30,163 nt of DNA from UBA4466 sp963925035 (GTDB lineage: Bacteria; Bacteroidota; Bacteroidia; Flavobacteriales_D; Crocinitomicaceae). Made by a program: the position numbers and the translations under genes. The notes beneath the pieces are model-generated. The model was not told where the DNA came from. It searched no databases and worked only from the letters and a program-made list of their open reading frames with translations. Below are positions 15,697 to 23,379 of the stretch, piece after piece. The stretch lies in the NCBI GenBank assembly GCA_963925035.1, contig CAWUSK010000058.1:1-30163 (forward strand), given 5' to 3'. Every line of letters starts with the position of its first letter. The first letter of the stretch is position 1.

Positions 15697-16563
15697 ATGA
15701 AAAGAATTATTACTCTAGTATCACTTGTTTTTATTGGTACTTCACAATCATTTTCTCAAAACGATGTTGAGTCGTTTGCAGCAGATAATTGGATAGCTTA
15801 TTTGAATGTTTTTGAATTGCCTAGTGCAGGTGGGGCATATCAATTTGGATCGCCTTGGGCTTTAGCAGATGTTAAATCCACTGCGGACCTAAGTTCTAAC
15901 ACAGTGATTTTGCAACCAAACTTTAATACTTATGCTAACAATCCTACAGATGCTTATTGGGTTAATCAATCTACTGGTGCAGGAAATAAAGACATGGATG
16001 CTAGTACTTTTGTTGAGCCAGGACCAACATTCAATGGTCAGGATTTGACGTTCCACGGAAGAGTCCTTTCTCATACTTTGGATCAAGGCTACACAGCCCA
16101 GTTCTTTATAAAAGCTTTGGATTCTTTAAATGGATACTCAGATGCTTTAGGTGGAACAAAAGTGTTTAATTTACCAATGAGTGGAAATTTCACTGTAAGT
16201 GTTACTGCTGCTGAAATTCCGTCAGGTTTAATCGTTCAATACGGTTATAACATTCGCGGGACAAACGCGAACCCACTTGACGAGGCTTCATTAGGAAGTG
16301 TTGTTATTGGAGCTGAGAATGTTGGGATTAATGAATTGGATAATGTTTCAATCGCATTGTTTCCAAATCCATCTACAAATTCAGTGAACATAACTAGTTC
16401 AGAAAATATTGTTGGTTATGAAATCACAACTATTTCAGGACAAATTGCACTTTCAGGAGATAACGCAAACAACATCGATATTTCAAGCTTAGAAGCGGGT
16501 ACTTATTTCGTAAGTGTTCAACTTGAAAATTCAGTTGAAATTAAGAAATTGATCAAGCAATAA
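15697..16563 (+). CDS. T9SS-secreted protein of unknown function, putative glucan-binding protein
   Basis: 288 residues with a signal peptide (1-20, ending QSFSQ) and a C-terminal type A T9SS sorting domain (about 215-288: LFPNPSTNSVNI, ISGQIAL, LEAGTYFVSVQLE, KKLIKQ). The middle ~185 residues contain no catalytic motif I recognise. They are rich in aromatic, Gly and Asn residues and beta-strand-like (WIAYLNVFELP, DAYWVNQST, LTFHGRVLSHTL), consistent with a carbohydrate-binding beta-sandwich. It precedes a GH16 laminarinase with the same sorting domain and follows operator site 2. I infer a surface glycan-capture role; this is not proven by sequence. Confidence 0.8.
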   Translation: MKRIITLVSLVFIGTSQSFSQNDVESFAADNWIAYLNVFELPSAGGAYQFGSPWALADVKSTADLSSNTVILQPNFNTYANNPTDAYWVNQSTGAGNKDMDASTFVEPGPTFNGQDLTFHGRVLSHTLDQGYTAQFFIKALDSLNGYSDALGGTKVFNLPMSGNFTVSVTAAEIPSGLIVQYGYNIRGTNANPLDEASLGSVVIGAENVGINELDNVSIALFPNPSTNSVNITSSENIVGYEITTISGQIALSGDNANNIDISSLEAGTYFVSVQLENSVEIKKLIKQ

Positions 16564-16581
16564 TCGTATTACCAATGTTAT

Positions 16582-16610
16582 AAAAGGGAGGCTTGTTCTC
16601 CCTTTTTTTT
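16582..16610 (+). terminator. Rho-independent terminator between the T9SS putative binding protein and GH16 genes
   Basis: AAAAGGGAG (16582-16590) pairs with CTCCCTTTT (16598-16606) across a 7-nt loop, followed by a T-run to 16610. It lies 18 bp after one stop codon and only 13 bp before the next ATG (16624). That leaves no room for a full promoter for GH16 downstream of it, so it may act as a partial terminator. Confidence 0.8.
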
Positions 16611-16623
16611 ATTTTATCTTATT

Positions 16624-17610
16624 ATGAAATTTTCACTATTTTTATTCTTGTTCCCGTTGTATTTGAATGCGCAAACATATTCTCTTGTCTGGTCAGAAGA
16701 ATTTGACGGACCAACTTTAGACTTGTCGAAATGGGTGCATGAAATAGGCGCAGGTGGCTGGGGAAATAACGAATTGCAGTACTATACAGCGAATCCAAAT
16801 AATATTTTTATTGACACAGGTTATTTGAATATTGTAGGACAAATCGAATCTGTTGGAGGCGCCAATTTCACTTCAAGTCGAATTAAGACACAAGGGCTAT
16901 ACGATTTTCAGTACGGAAGAGTAGAATCTCGAATCAAAGTTCCTGTGGGACAAGGTTTGTGGCCAGCATTTTGGATGTTAGGATCGAATATATCAACGGT
17001 CAGTTGGCCTTTATGCGGTGAAATTGATATCATGGAACATGTGAATAACGAGCTTATCATCTATGGAACACACCACTACGACTATTTCGGTCATACCTAT
17101 GACGGTGGACAAGATTGGGCTGACGCTTCAATTTTCCATGTGTATTCAATCGAATGGACGGATACTGAAATCATTTGGTTTTTAGACGGCGTTCAATTTT
17201 TTCAAACCGATATAGGACCTGGATCTACATCAAAAGAAGAGTTCCACAAACCATTTTTCTTGCTTCTAAACCTTGCAATTGGAGGGAACTGGCCAGGTAG
17301 TCCAAATGGTTCAACAACGTTCCCTGCATCAATGTGTGTTGACTATGTGCGTGTTTATCAAGAATCGAATACTTTACCAGAAGTAACTCCAGATTTATTT
17401 ACACTTTATCCAAATCCAGCTTCGGATGTTCTTACTATCGATGCTATATCAGATGTTAAATCTTATACAATTTCAAACCTTCAAGGTGAGCAATTGTTAT
17501 CAGGAAACACGAATGTTATTGATTTAGAGGCTTTTATTCCTGGGATTTACTTTGTGCAAGTCACAGTTTCTGACGGGAATCAGTCTACTGTTCGATTTGT
17601 AAAGAATTAG
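16624..17610 (+). CDS. GH16 endo-beta-1,3-glucanase (laminarinase-type) with T9SS sorting domain
   Basis: 328 residues. A signal peptide (1-16, ending LNAQ) is followed by a GH16 jelly-roll (about 18-250). The catalytic signature is GEIDIMEH with Glu133 (nucleophile), Asp135 and Glu138 (acid/base), the form with the extra Met that is found in laminarinases. Family motifs WSEEFDG, GLWPAFWMLG and LNLAIGGNWPG are all present. The C-terminal ~75 residues (LYPNPASDVLTI, IPGIYFVQVTV, VRFVKN) are a type A T9SS sorting domain, so the enzyme is exported and probably attached to the cell surface. It should cut internal beta-1,3 (or mixed 1,3-1,4) glucosidic bonds. Its stop codon overlaps that of the convergent CBM9-like gene. 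Confidence 0.94.
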   Translation: MKFSLFLFLFPLYLNAQTYSLVWSEEFDGPTLDLSKWVHEIGAGGWGNNELQYYTANPNNIFIDTGYLNIVGQIESVGGANFTSSRIKTQGLYDFQYGRVESRIKVPVGQGLWPAFWMLGSNISTVSWPLCGEIDIMEHVNNELIIYGTHHYDYFGHTYDGGQDWADASIFHVYSIEWTDTEIIWFLDGVQFFQTDIGPGSTSKEEFHKPFFLLLNLAIGGNWPGSPNGSTTFPASMCVDYVRVYQESNTLPEVTPDLFTLYPNPASDVLTIDAISDVKSYTISNLQGEQLLSGNTNVIDLEAFIPGIYFVQVTVSDGNQSTVRFVKN

Positions 17611-18860
17611 TTCAATATCAATACGCCCCAGTTCTTCGGAGACTGATGAAATCCAGTTTCAAATCCACTGTTCCAACGGATTTGTTCATCGCGGCCTTCC
17701 AATGTTCCGGAATCTAGCGCTACTTCTAAATCTAAGATAAATCCAGCTTTTGGTTTGAAACTATAAAACATATTATTCGGTATAGCCATTTCAACGCTGT
17801 ATCCTTTATGTGTTAATTTGACACTAAAGTTTGCAACATCAACTGTTGCATTGCTTTTCCAATTCCAAATATATGGATTCTCGCCACAATTAATTCCAAT
17901 ATGTTGATCGCTCAATAGAAGGAATTTCCTTTTTTTATCTGCGTCCGGATTCGTCGAGAAGGCAATTTCAATAGCGTCTCCTTTCCACAGGTTCTCTTTC
18001 TGACCATTGTTCTGTCTAGGAGAAGAATCTGTGATGTTAAAGGCGAAATATAGAGAGTCTTCAGAATGTCGTATCGCGAATTCGTATGAATCATCCACTT
18101 GAGTAAAAGACTCTTGCCAGTCGCTTAAATCACCATCAATAGTTATTGACTTCGTCCTTTCCTTGGCGATTAATTCTTTTTTCAACTTGCCTTGAAACGG
18201 AATTAACTGAATAGATTGAATTTCTATTTCACCGCCTGAAAACATTTGAATTAATAGCTGCTTGATGTTTGTTAAATCAACATCAAATTCCTCATAAGGA
18301 AATAACTGAAGCGGAACTGTTACTTTGCTCCATTCCTTACCTATCGATTTGTCCTCTAAGAACCCTTTGTTAAATCCCATCCACGCTTGTCCGCCAGAGT
18401 AATCTTCTAAACAAAATGCCCATGGAATATTTGTAAATGGTTCACTTGTAGATCGAACAGTCAATTCTAAAGCGAGAGTATCGGCAACATAGCCTAGATC
18501 TTTTCCCGACCAGCTGTCCCATCCAAATCCCATTCCAACCCAGTCGCAATCGCTTCCTCCTTGGTTCCATTTAACTAGTAGGTTTTGAGAATTCGCGTCT
18601 GCTGTAATTTTACCTGAAACACAATTTGAACCTTCTGATGTCCAAAAGTCGGCTAAGCTTCCATCAAAGATGGTTGTTTGTGTAAACCCACGGATATTGT
18701 ATTCTTCAATAAATTCACCATCGTACAAGCCGATTTTCTTGAACCCATTTCGCTTTCCAGTTACTCCGACTTCGCCGACTTGAAGTGTATCTTGCGCAAT
18801 GATATCAAAAGAAATCAATGCCAAAAAGAGGATTAGTATTTTACGGATTAAGCGCTGCAT
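17607..18860 (-). CDS. Secreted two-module protein: jelly-roll domain plus CBM9-like carbohydrate-binding domain
   Basis: 417 residues with a signal peptide (about 1-22, ending IIAQ). Residues 50-220 look like a galactose-binding-type jelly-roll (IFDGSLADFWTSEG, GMGFGWDSWSG, WSKVTVPLQLFPY), similar in layout to CBM11/ExoP-type modules. Residues 235-417 resemble family 9 carbohydrate-binding/DOMON-like domains (ITIDGDLSDWQES, LYFAFNITDSS, GDAIEIAFSTNPD, and a C-terminal NWGVLILN). No glycosidase motif is seen. The start overlaps the preceding lipoprotein gene by 20 bp and the 3' end overlaps the GH16 stop by 4 bp. It is last of the five-gene operon. Having neither lipobox nor T9SS tail, it is probably periplasmic or outer-membrane associated. 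Confidence 0.82.
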   Translation of the reverse strand: MQRLIRKILILFLALISFDIIAQDTLQVGEVGVTGKRNGFKKIGLYDGEFIEEYNIRGFTQTTIFDGSLADFWTSEGSNCVSGKITADANSQNLLVKWNQGGSDCDWVGMGFGWDSWSGKDLGYVADTLALELTVRSTSEPFTNIPWAFCLEDYSGGQAWMGFNKGFLEDKSIGKEWSKVTVPLQLFPYEEFDVDLTNIKQLLIQMFSGGEIEIQSIQLIPFQGKLKKELIAKERTKSITIDGDLSDWQESFTQVDDSYEFAIRHSEDSLYFAFNITDSSPRQNNGQKENLWKGDAIEIAFSTNPDADKKRKFLLLSDQHIGINCGENPYIWNWKSNATVDVANFSVKLTHKGYSVEMAIPNNMFYSFKPKAGFILDLEVALDSGTLEGRDEQIRWNSGFETGFHQSPKNWGVLILN

Positions 18861-19821
18861 TTTCAGTAAAGATTATATAGTCTAATTTAGATTTAGCAAG
18901 TCCAGAAGATGGATCTGCAAGGTGCAGCATGTTGATTGCATTAATTCTATCCGGATTGTGCGTTCCGCCGCCAGCACCATTACCAACAAGGTCACTATAT
19001 TTAACAGACACTTGTTTCCATCCTTCCCAATTAATTAAAATTTCTATTGCGAACTGATCTTCATTTACAGCCGTAAACGTTCCTCCTTGATCTTCGTCTT
19101 CGTCAAATTGAAAGAGAACGCGACTGTTTGGAAGACCAGGTTGTCCATAGATAAGAACGTTGAAATATAAGTTCTCAGCATTATCTGTAAGTGGAAGTGT
19201 AGAGGATCCGTATGAAACAGCATTAAAGTTGACCAATCCAACAAGCCAATCCCAATCAACGATTCCCTGCATGTTGAAGTAAGAACCTTGTTCAGCTGCG
19301 GTGCCGTCTGTTTTAATATTAAAGTCCATGTTTCCACCAGATTGAATGAACGACGTCCATCCGCCAACCCATCCGGATTCGAAGTCTGCAATGACAAATC
19401 CAGCATTGGTTTTTGGTGAATCAACGGTTACGGACGAATACAAGGTATCTACTTCACCTGGGAAGGTTAGCATCACGTCACATACTTCAGCCTGAAATAT
19501 CGGGAAGTTTGTTGTGCTCCCGTCCCATGTACTAACTGAAGCGTCAATTATTTTTCCAGTTCCAGTAATGATTTTTTCAGCGCCACTTGTTTGGCCTGTA
19601 ATTCTCAATTCCCAATCTGTTATGATGCTGATTTCGCTTGTAAAATGTACTGATTGCCCTGCTGCAAAGTCTACATTAGCCTGACTTGTTGATAGAGTAT
19701 TAACGACTTCGAATATGCCGTAAATATCCATAAGATTTGGCCCGTCGCTTGTTTCTATTTCGTCCTTGCGGCAAGAAAACAGAACCGAGACCACTAAAAG
19801 TAATATTCCGTATTTTTTCAT
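18841..19821 (-). CDS. Lipoprotein, probable surface glycan-binding protein
   Basis: 326 residues with a clear lipobox: hydrophobic start, then LFSC with Cys17 lipidated, followed by RKDEIE. Acidic residues soon after the Cys are compatible with surface export in Bacteroidetes. About residues 30-145 look like an Ig-like beta domain (SVHFTSEISIITDWELRITG). Residues 150-326 look like a jelly-roll binding domain (VIADFESGWVGGWTSF, GIVDWDWLVGLVNF, KLDYIIFTEN). It shows no recognisable SusD, SusE or SusF signature. It sits between the outer-membrane barrels and the CBM9-like gene, 4 bp after the first and overlapping the second. I infer that it presents oligosaccharides to the barrels. Confidence 0.8.
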   Translation of the reverse strand: MKKYGILLLVVSVLFSCRKDEIETSDGPNLMDIYGIFEVVNTLSTSQANVDFAAGQSVHFTSEISIITDWELRITGQTSGAEKIITGTGKIIDASVSTWDGSTTNFPIFQAEVCDVMLTFPGEVDTLYSSVTVDSPKTNAGFVIADFESGWVGGWTSFIQSGGNMDFNIKTDGTAAEQGSYFNMQGIVDWDWLVGLVNFNAVSYGSSTLPLTDNAENLYFNVLIYGQPGLPNSRVLFQFDEDEDQGGTFTAVNEDQFAIEILINWEGWKQVSVKYSDLVGNGAGGGTHNPDRINAINMLHLADPSSGLAKSKLDYIIFTENAALNP

Positions 19822-19825
19822 TCTT

Positions 19826-21517
19826 TTAAAATTTCATTACATAATAAATCGACGTTTGTCTAAACTGATAAGGGTTATCAACAACAAACGAGTTTTTGTT
19901 CCACTCATACATTGCAGCTAGATAAACCTTTTCCGAAAAAGCGAATTTTAATCCTCCAGCAATATTGGATTCAATTCCGTCAACCCTAAAATCTGAATAG
20001 TTCACAATTACATCGTTTGCATCACGAACAGGGAGTTGATCAGTTCCTTTGCTTTGCAACAGAAATAAATTTGCCATTATCGAAAGTTTATCAATCACCT
20101 CAACTTCAAATCCAGTATTCACAGTTATGGAAGTCAAGTCTACATTCTCAAACGTAAATTCTCCGTCACGCGTTGTTTTTTGAAAAGCTAGCCCAGCATG
20201 AATGTTTACTTTTTTCTTCCATTTCATCAAGTTTGATAAGCTGAAATTCACGTCTAAGTTAGCGTAATGGAAAGACTTTAGTGCTGTTGTACCTTGTCCT
20301 CTAATTTCGCTCAGTAAATAATATTTCGCGCTTGCATCAATAATTTTTGCTGAATCCGAATAGCTGGCACCTAAATATCCTCCTCTACGGTTGAATGTTG
20401 CAATTCCATACGGTAACGCATTGTTCATGGAGGGATTGTAATCCATAACACCTGCTTGAATTCCATTTGAGAATAAAGTAGGATCGTTGTAGATATCATA
20501 CATTGAAACAGGTCTCAAGATTTGATCGTTTGTATAGCGATTAAAGAAATTGTTCTGCTGAGAGTAATCTATTCGCTTAGATTGAGCTCCAAAACTTCTG
20601 AAATCTGCTCCGTTGTCCATGTATCCAAGATCAAAAGCAAGATGTTTCTTTTTAAAGTTTAAATAGGTGCGGGCATGCAAGAAGTAATCGTTTAACGCAT
20701 CTTCAGGGGCTTGACTTAATCCACTAGATGAAATTCCAGATTCGCCATCAACTCCATACTTGAAATTCTTAGCGTCAAATCTAAGGTCATAGGTTAGTGT
20801 GCTGACATTATTAGAATATGCATTGCTGTCTAAAGCTGTCCCGGCTAGATCAAAAATGCTTACATGATTTAGTCCAATTGTAAGATGTTTCCCTTGTGTG
20901 ATGACCATGTTTCCTCCACCATAAAGGCGCTCCATGATGTCAGCAAAATTAGTCGGGTTCATTCGCGTTATAAAGCCATTGAATTCAATTTCTTTTACAA
21001 CTTTAGGAAATTGCAATGCAAAATTGATTGAAGCTCCTTGTTGGCGCCATGTATTCTTTCTGTAGAATGATTCGTAGTTGAATATGTCCTCCTTAATGGC
21101 CATTGTTCCAACTGACTTTGTCAGTATATCAGCGTTATGATTGTAGAACGTATAAGGTGTTAATTTGTAATCGAGATTTCCAACTTGGTACCGCAGTACT
21201 TTTCCAGCAACTCCGCGAATGTATAATTGACGAACTCCAAACGTAACTCCACTTCCCCAAAAACCACCAAAGTCATTTCGAATACGGAACATTCCAAGAA
21301 TTTCTGTCGACTTGTTTGGGTTGATTTTAATTCCTAAATCAACCAAGGCGTAGCCACCTGTATATTTAGGTGCAGTTGTTGAATCGGATGGATCTGACTT
21401 AAAGCTCGAATTCGACATTTGTGACCTTGCACCACCAACGAACTGAACTTTCTTTCCGTCCTGCCCATAGGAAGTAGAAAGTAGAGCAATAAAAACTGTG
21501 AGTATTAAGTACTTCAT
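19826..21517 (-). CDS. Outer-membrane beta-barrel protein B, putative oligosaccharide porin (paralogue of the upstream barrel)
   Basis: 563 residues with a signal peptide (1-18, ending TSYGQ). Amphipathic beta-strand-like segments run through the whole length, ending in YYVMKF, the aromatic end typical of assembled barrels. It shares with its upstream neighbour the segments YKLTPYTFYNHN (there YKLSPMTFAANT), YESFYRKN (YETFYENG) and WRQQG (WGQQA) in the same order, so the two are divergent paralogues. It has no plug domain, carboxypeptidase-regulatory domain or TonB box of the SusC type that I can see. It lies 4 bp before the lipoprotein gene and 2 bp after the other barrel gene. Glycan import is inferred from context. 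Confidence 0.78.
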   Translation of the reverse strand: MKYLILTVFIALLSTSYGQDGKKVQFVGGARSQMSNSSFKSDPSDSTTAPKYTGGYALVDLGIKINPNKSTEILGMFRIRNDFGGFWGSGVTFGVRQLYIRGVAGKVLRYQVGNLDYKLTPYTFYNHNADILTKSVGTMAIKEDIFNYESFYRKNTWRQQGASINFALQFPKVVKEIEFNGFITRMNPTNFADIMERLYGGGNMVITQGKHLTIGLNHVSIFDLAGTALDSNAYSNNVSTLTYDLRFDAKNFKYGVDGESGISSSGLSQAPEDALNDYFLHARTYLNFKKKHLAFDLGYMDNGADFRSFGAQSKRIDYSQQNNFFNRYTNDQILRPVSMYDIYNDPTLFSNGIQAGVMDYNPSMNNALPYGIATFNRRGGYLGASYSDSAKIIDASAKYYLLSEIRGQGTTALKSFHYANLDVNFSLSNLMKWKKKVNIHAGLAFQKTTRDGEFTFENVDLTSITVNTGFEVEVIDKLSIMANLFLLQSKGTDQLPVRDANDVIVNYSDFRVDGIESNIAGGLKFAFSEKVYLAAMYEWNKNSFVVDNPYQFRQTSIYYVMKF

Positions 21518-21519
21518 CT

Positions 21520-23379
21520 TTAGAAAAATATTTTTAATTCAACCGTTGTTTCTGATCCTTTGTATTGATCCAGTTCAAAACTGTAATCTTGATAAGTCAT
21601 CCATCGCTGTCGCAAATAGAGTCCTACATTTTTTGAGAGTTGGAAGTCAACTCCTATAGCATAGCTAATTCCTTGCTGGTTTTTTGCTCCTAAGGTCGTT
21701 GCATCAACTTCTGTGTTTTCTCCTCCATATATTCTGTCGTATCCTAAGTAATTAGAAACGGTAACTTTTGGAGCCAATTCATAATAAAACTCGAGTTGGT
21801 GGTTGTAGCTTTGTAAGTAAGATGCTTTTGAGAATTTAGGCAAAACTGAGAAGTCACGTTGAACAGTATGAATTCCACCTAAATAGAACAACATTAGTTT
21901 TCGGTTAAAGATTTTGAAATGCGTTTTGTAGCTAACTTCTATCGAATTAAAGCCTTTAGCGGAAATAGAATCTGTAATGTTCATTGATTCGTAAACACCT
22001 CGATACACTTTGTTTAAGTTTCCGTAAGGTCCAACATCTGAAGGGAATCCCCATCTCCAAAAACGCGATAAAGCAAGATTGTTTGCCGGGTGACCATAAG
22101 TAATGCGGCTTGAGCGTGCTTCTATTTCGCTCGCCATGCTATAACCCAATGTTATTTTATGTCGTTTGAATTTCAAATCAGTATTCAAAATTAGTGCACG
22201 ACGATTATTCGTCATTTGTCCAATTGAAATCAATGAACTCGCGAATGGAAATAATAATGGAGTTTGTCCTCCATCTAATGGATCAACAGCTTGTTCAGGT
22301 GAATATTCTTCTATTGAAGTATTCCAGAATACACCGTTGTTATTAATCACATTAGGACTCACTTGGAAATAGCGAACTTCAATAGGGAAGAAAGTCATTT
22401 CTTTTCCGAAATTCAATTTAACATCGATTGCTTCACCCCATTTTCTTTCACTTGTAGGAGAAAAATAATTTCCAGCACCAACTTCACCTGAGAGCTTTAT
22501 GTTCTTTGTGAGGTTAACATGAAATTCCGAAGTAATCATATTGAATCCAATCAGTTCCGTAGCAAGGCTATCGGAATATGTTTTACTTCTGATTCCATTA
22601 ATACTGACAGAGTTCTTCCCGAAGCTTTTCGCTATTCGACCTCCGGTCATATTGTTTGGAGTTGGAGTCGCTCCACCGTTTAATTGCGATTTTCCTTGCA
22701 TGAAATTGAAAGAGAAATCGTGTGGTAAATCAGAACCCTCAAAGATGAATCCGTGAAATGCTTGCTGACCCCAGCGAGTATCTTGGGTTAATGATCCATT
22801 TTCATAGAAAGTCTCGTATCTATCAAAAGTGTTTCTTGTGTTTGGATCCCAAGGATTTCGCTCGAAAAGGCTGTATCTATTGTATCCTGTGTTGGCTGCA
22901 AAAGTCATCGGACTTAATTTATACCAATGAATTCCTCCCGTTTTTACTCCAAACGTTCCATATTTAGTTGAATGACTTCCAGCGAGATTAATTCCCAACA
23001 ATAAACCCTGAACATAATCTTCTTCCGATCCCGTCATAGGTGTCCAGATGTAAATGTCTGTAGAAAACATAGTATTCTTTGTAGGAACAACCGTGATCGT
23101 TGTGCTCAATTGAGGAAGATTACTATCATCCCCGAGAAATACTCTATTTTTGATCTCGCCCATTTCAGGGTATTGTCTCTTCATTGAAGAATAGGCACCC
23201 ATGAAGCGATAATATCCAGAAACGGATATATTCTTCAGTCCTGACTCATACTTCTTAGGGAACAAACCACCTGAATTCGGTTTGAACATGCTTGAGTCCT
23301 GATTTGATTGAGCATAAGTCAAGCCAAAAGAACAGCTGAAAAACACCAATAGGCAATATGTTATTTTACTAATACTCAT
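21520..23379 (-). CDS. Outer-membrane beta-barrel protein A, putative oligosaccharide porin
   Basis: 619 residues with a signal peptide (about 1-23, ending LTYAQ). Repeated alternating hydrophobic/polar strands (ISVSGYYRFMGAYSS, TMFSTDIYIWTPM, GTFGVKTGGIHWYKLSP) and the final VELKIFF point to an outer-membrane barrel. Tyrosine- and tryptophan-rich loops such as RNPWDPNTRNTFDRYETFY could contact sugars. It is a paralogue of the next gene, sharing the YKLSPMTF, YETFY and WGQQ blocks. It starts with ATG inside the end of the GH-A gene (11-bp overlap) and ends 2 bp before the next start. I do not recognise a named family; the role as a porin is inferred from operon position. Confidence 0.78.
   Translation of the reverse strand: MSISKITYCLLVFFSCSFGLTYAQSNQDSSMFKPNSGGLFPKKYESGLKNISVSGYYRFMGAYSSMKRQYPEMGEIKNRVFLGDDSNLPQLSTTITVVPTKNTMFSTDIYIWTPMTGSEEDYVQGLLLGINLAGSHSTKYGTFGVKTGGIHWYKLSPMTFAANTGYNRYSLFERNPWDPNTRNTFDRYETFYENGSLTQDTRWGQQAFHGFIFEGSDLPHDFSFNFMQGKSQLNGGATPTPNNMTGGRIAKSFGKNSVSINGIRSKTYSDSLATELIGFNMITSEFHVNLTKNIKLSGEVGAGNYFSPTSERKWGEAIDVKLNFGKEMTFFPIEVRYFQVSPNVINNNGVFWNTSIEEYSPEQAVDPLDGGQTPLLFPFASSLISIGQMTNNRRALILNTDLKFKRHKITLGYSMASEIEARSSRITYGHPANNLALSRFWRWGFPSDVGPYGNLNKVYRGVYESMNITDSISAKGFNSIEVSYKTHFKIFNRKLMLFYLGGIHTVQRDFSVLPKFSKASYLQSYNHQLEFYYELAPKVTVSNYLGYDRIYGGENTEVDATTLGAKNQQGISYAIGVDFQLSKNVGLYLRQRWMTYQDYSFELDQYKGSETTVELKIFF

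Noticed and set aside
18841..19821. SusD identity for the lipoprotein
   Set aside because: SusD proteins are about 500 residues and helical (TPR); this one is 326 residues and beta-rich.
22166..22967. Plus-strand open frames opposite the barrel gene
   Set aside because: They lie antisense within an intact coding region, have no family motifs, and look like shadows of the real gene.
19826..23379. SusC/TonB-dependent receptor identity for the two barrels
   Set aside because: They are too short (563 and 619 residues against about 1000), with no plug domain, TonB box or N-terminal regulatory-like domain visible.
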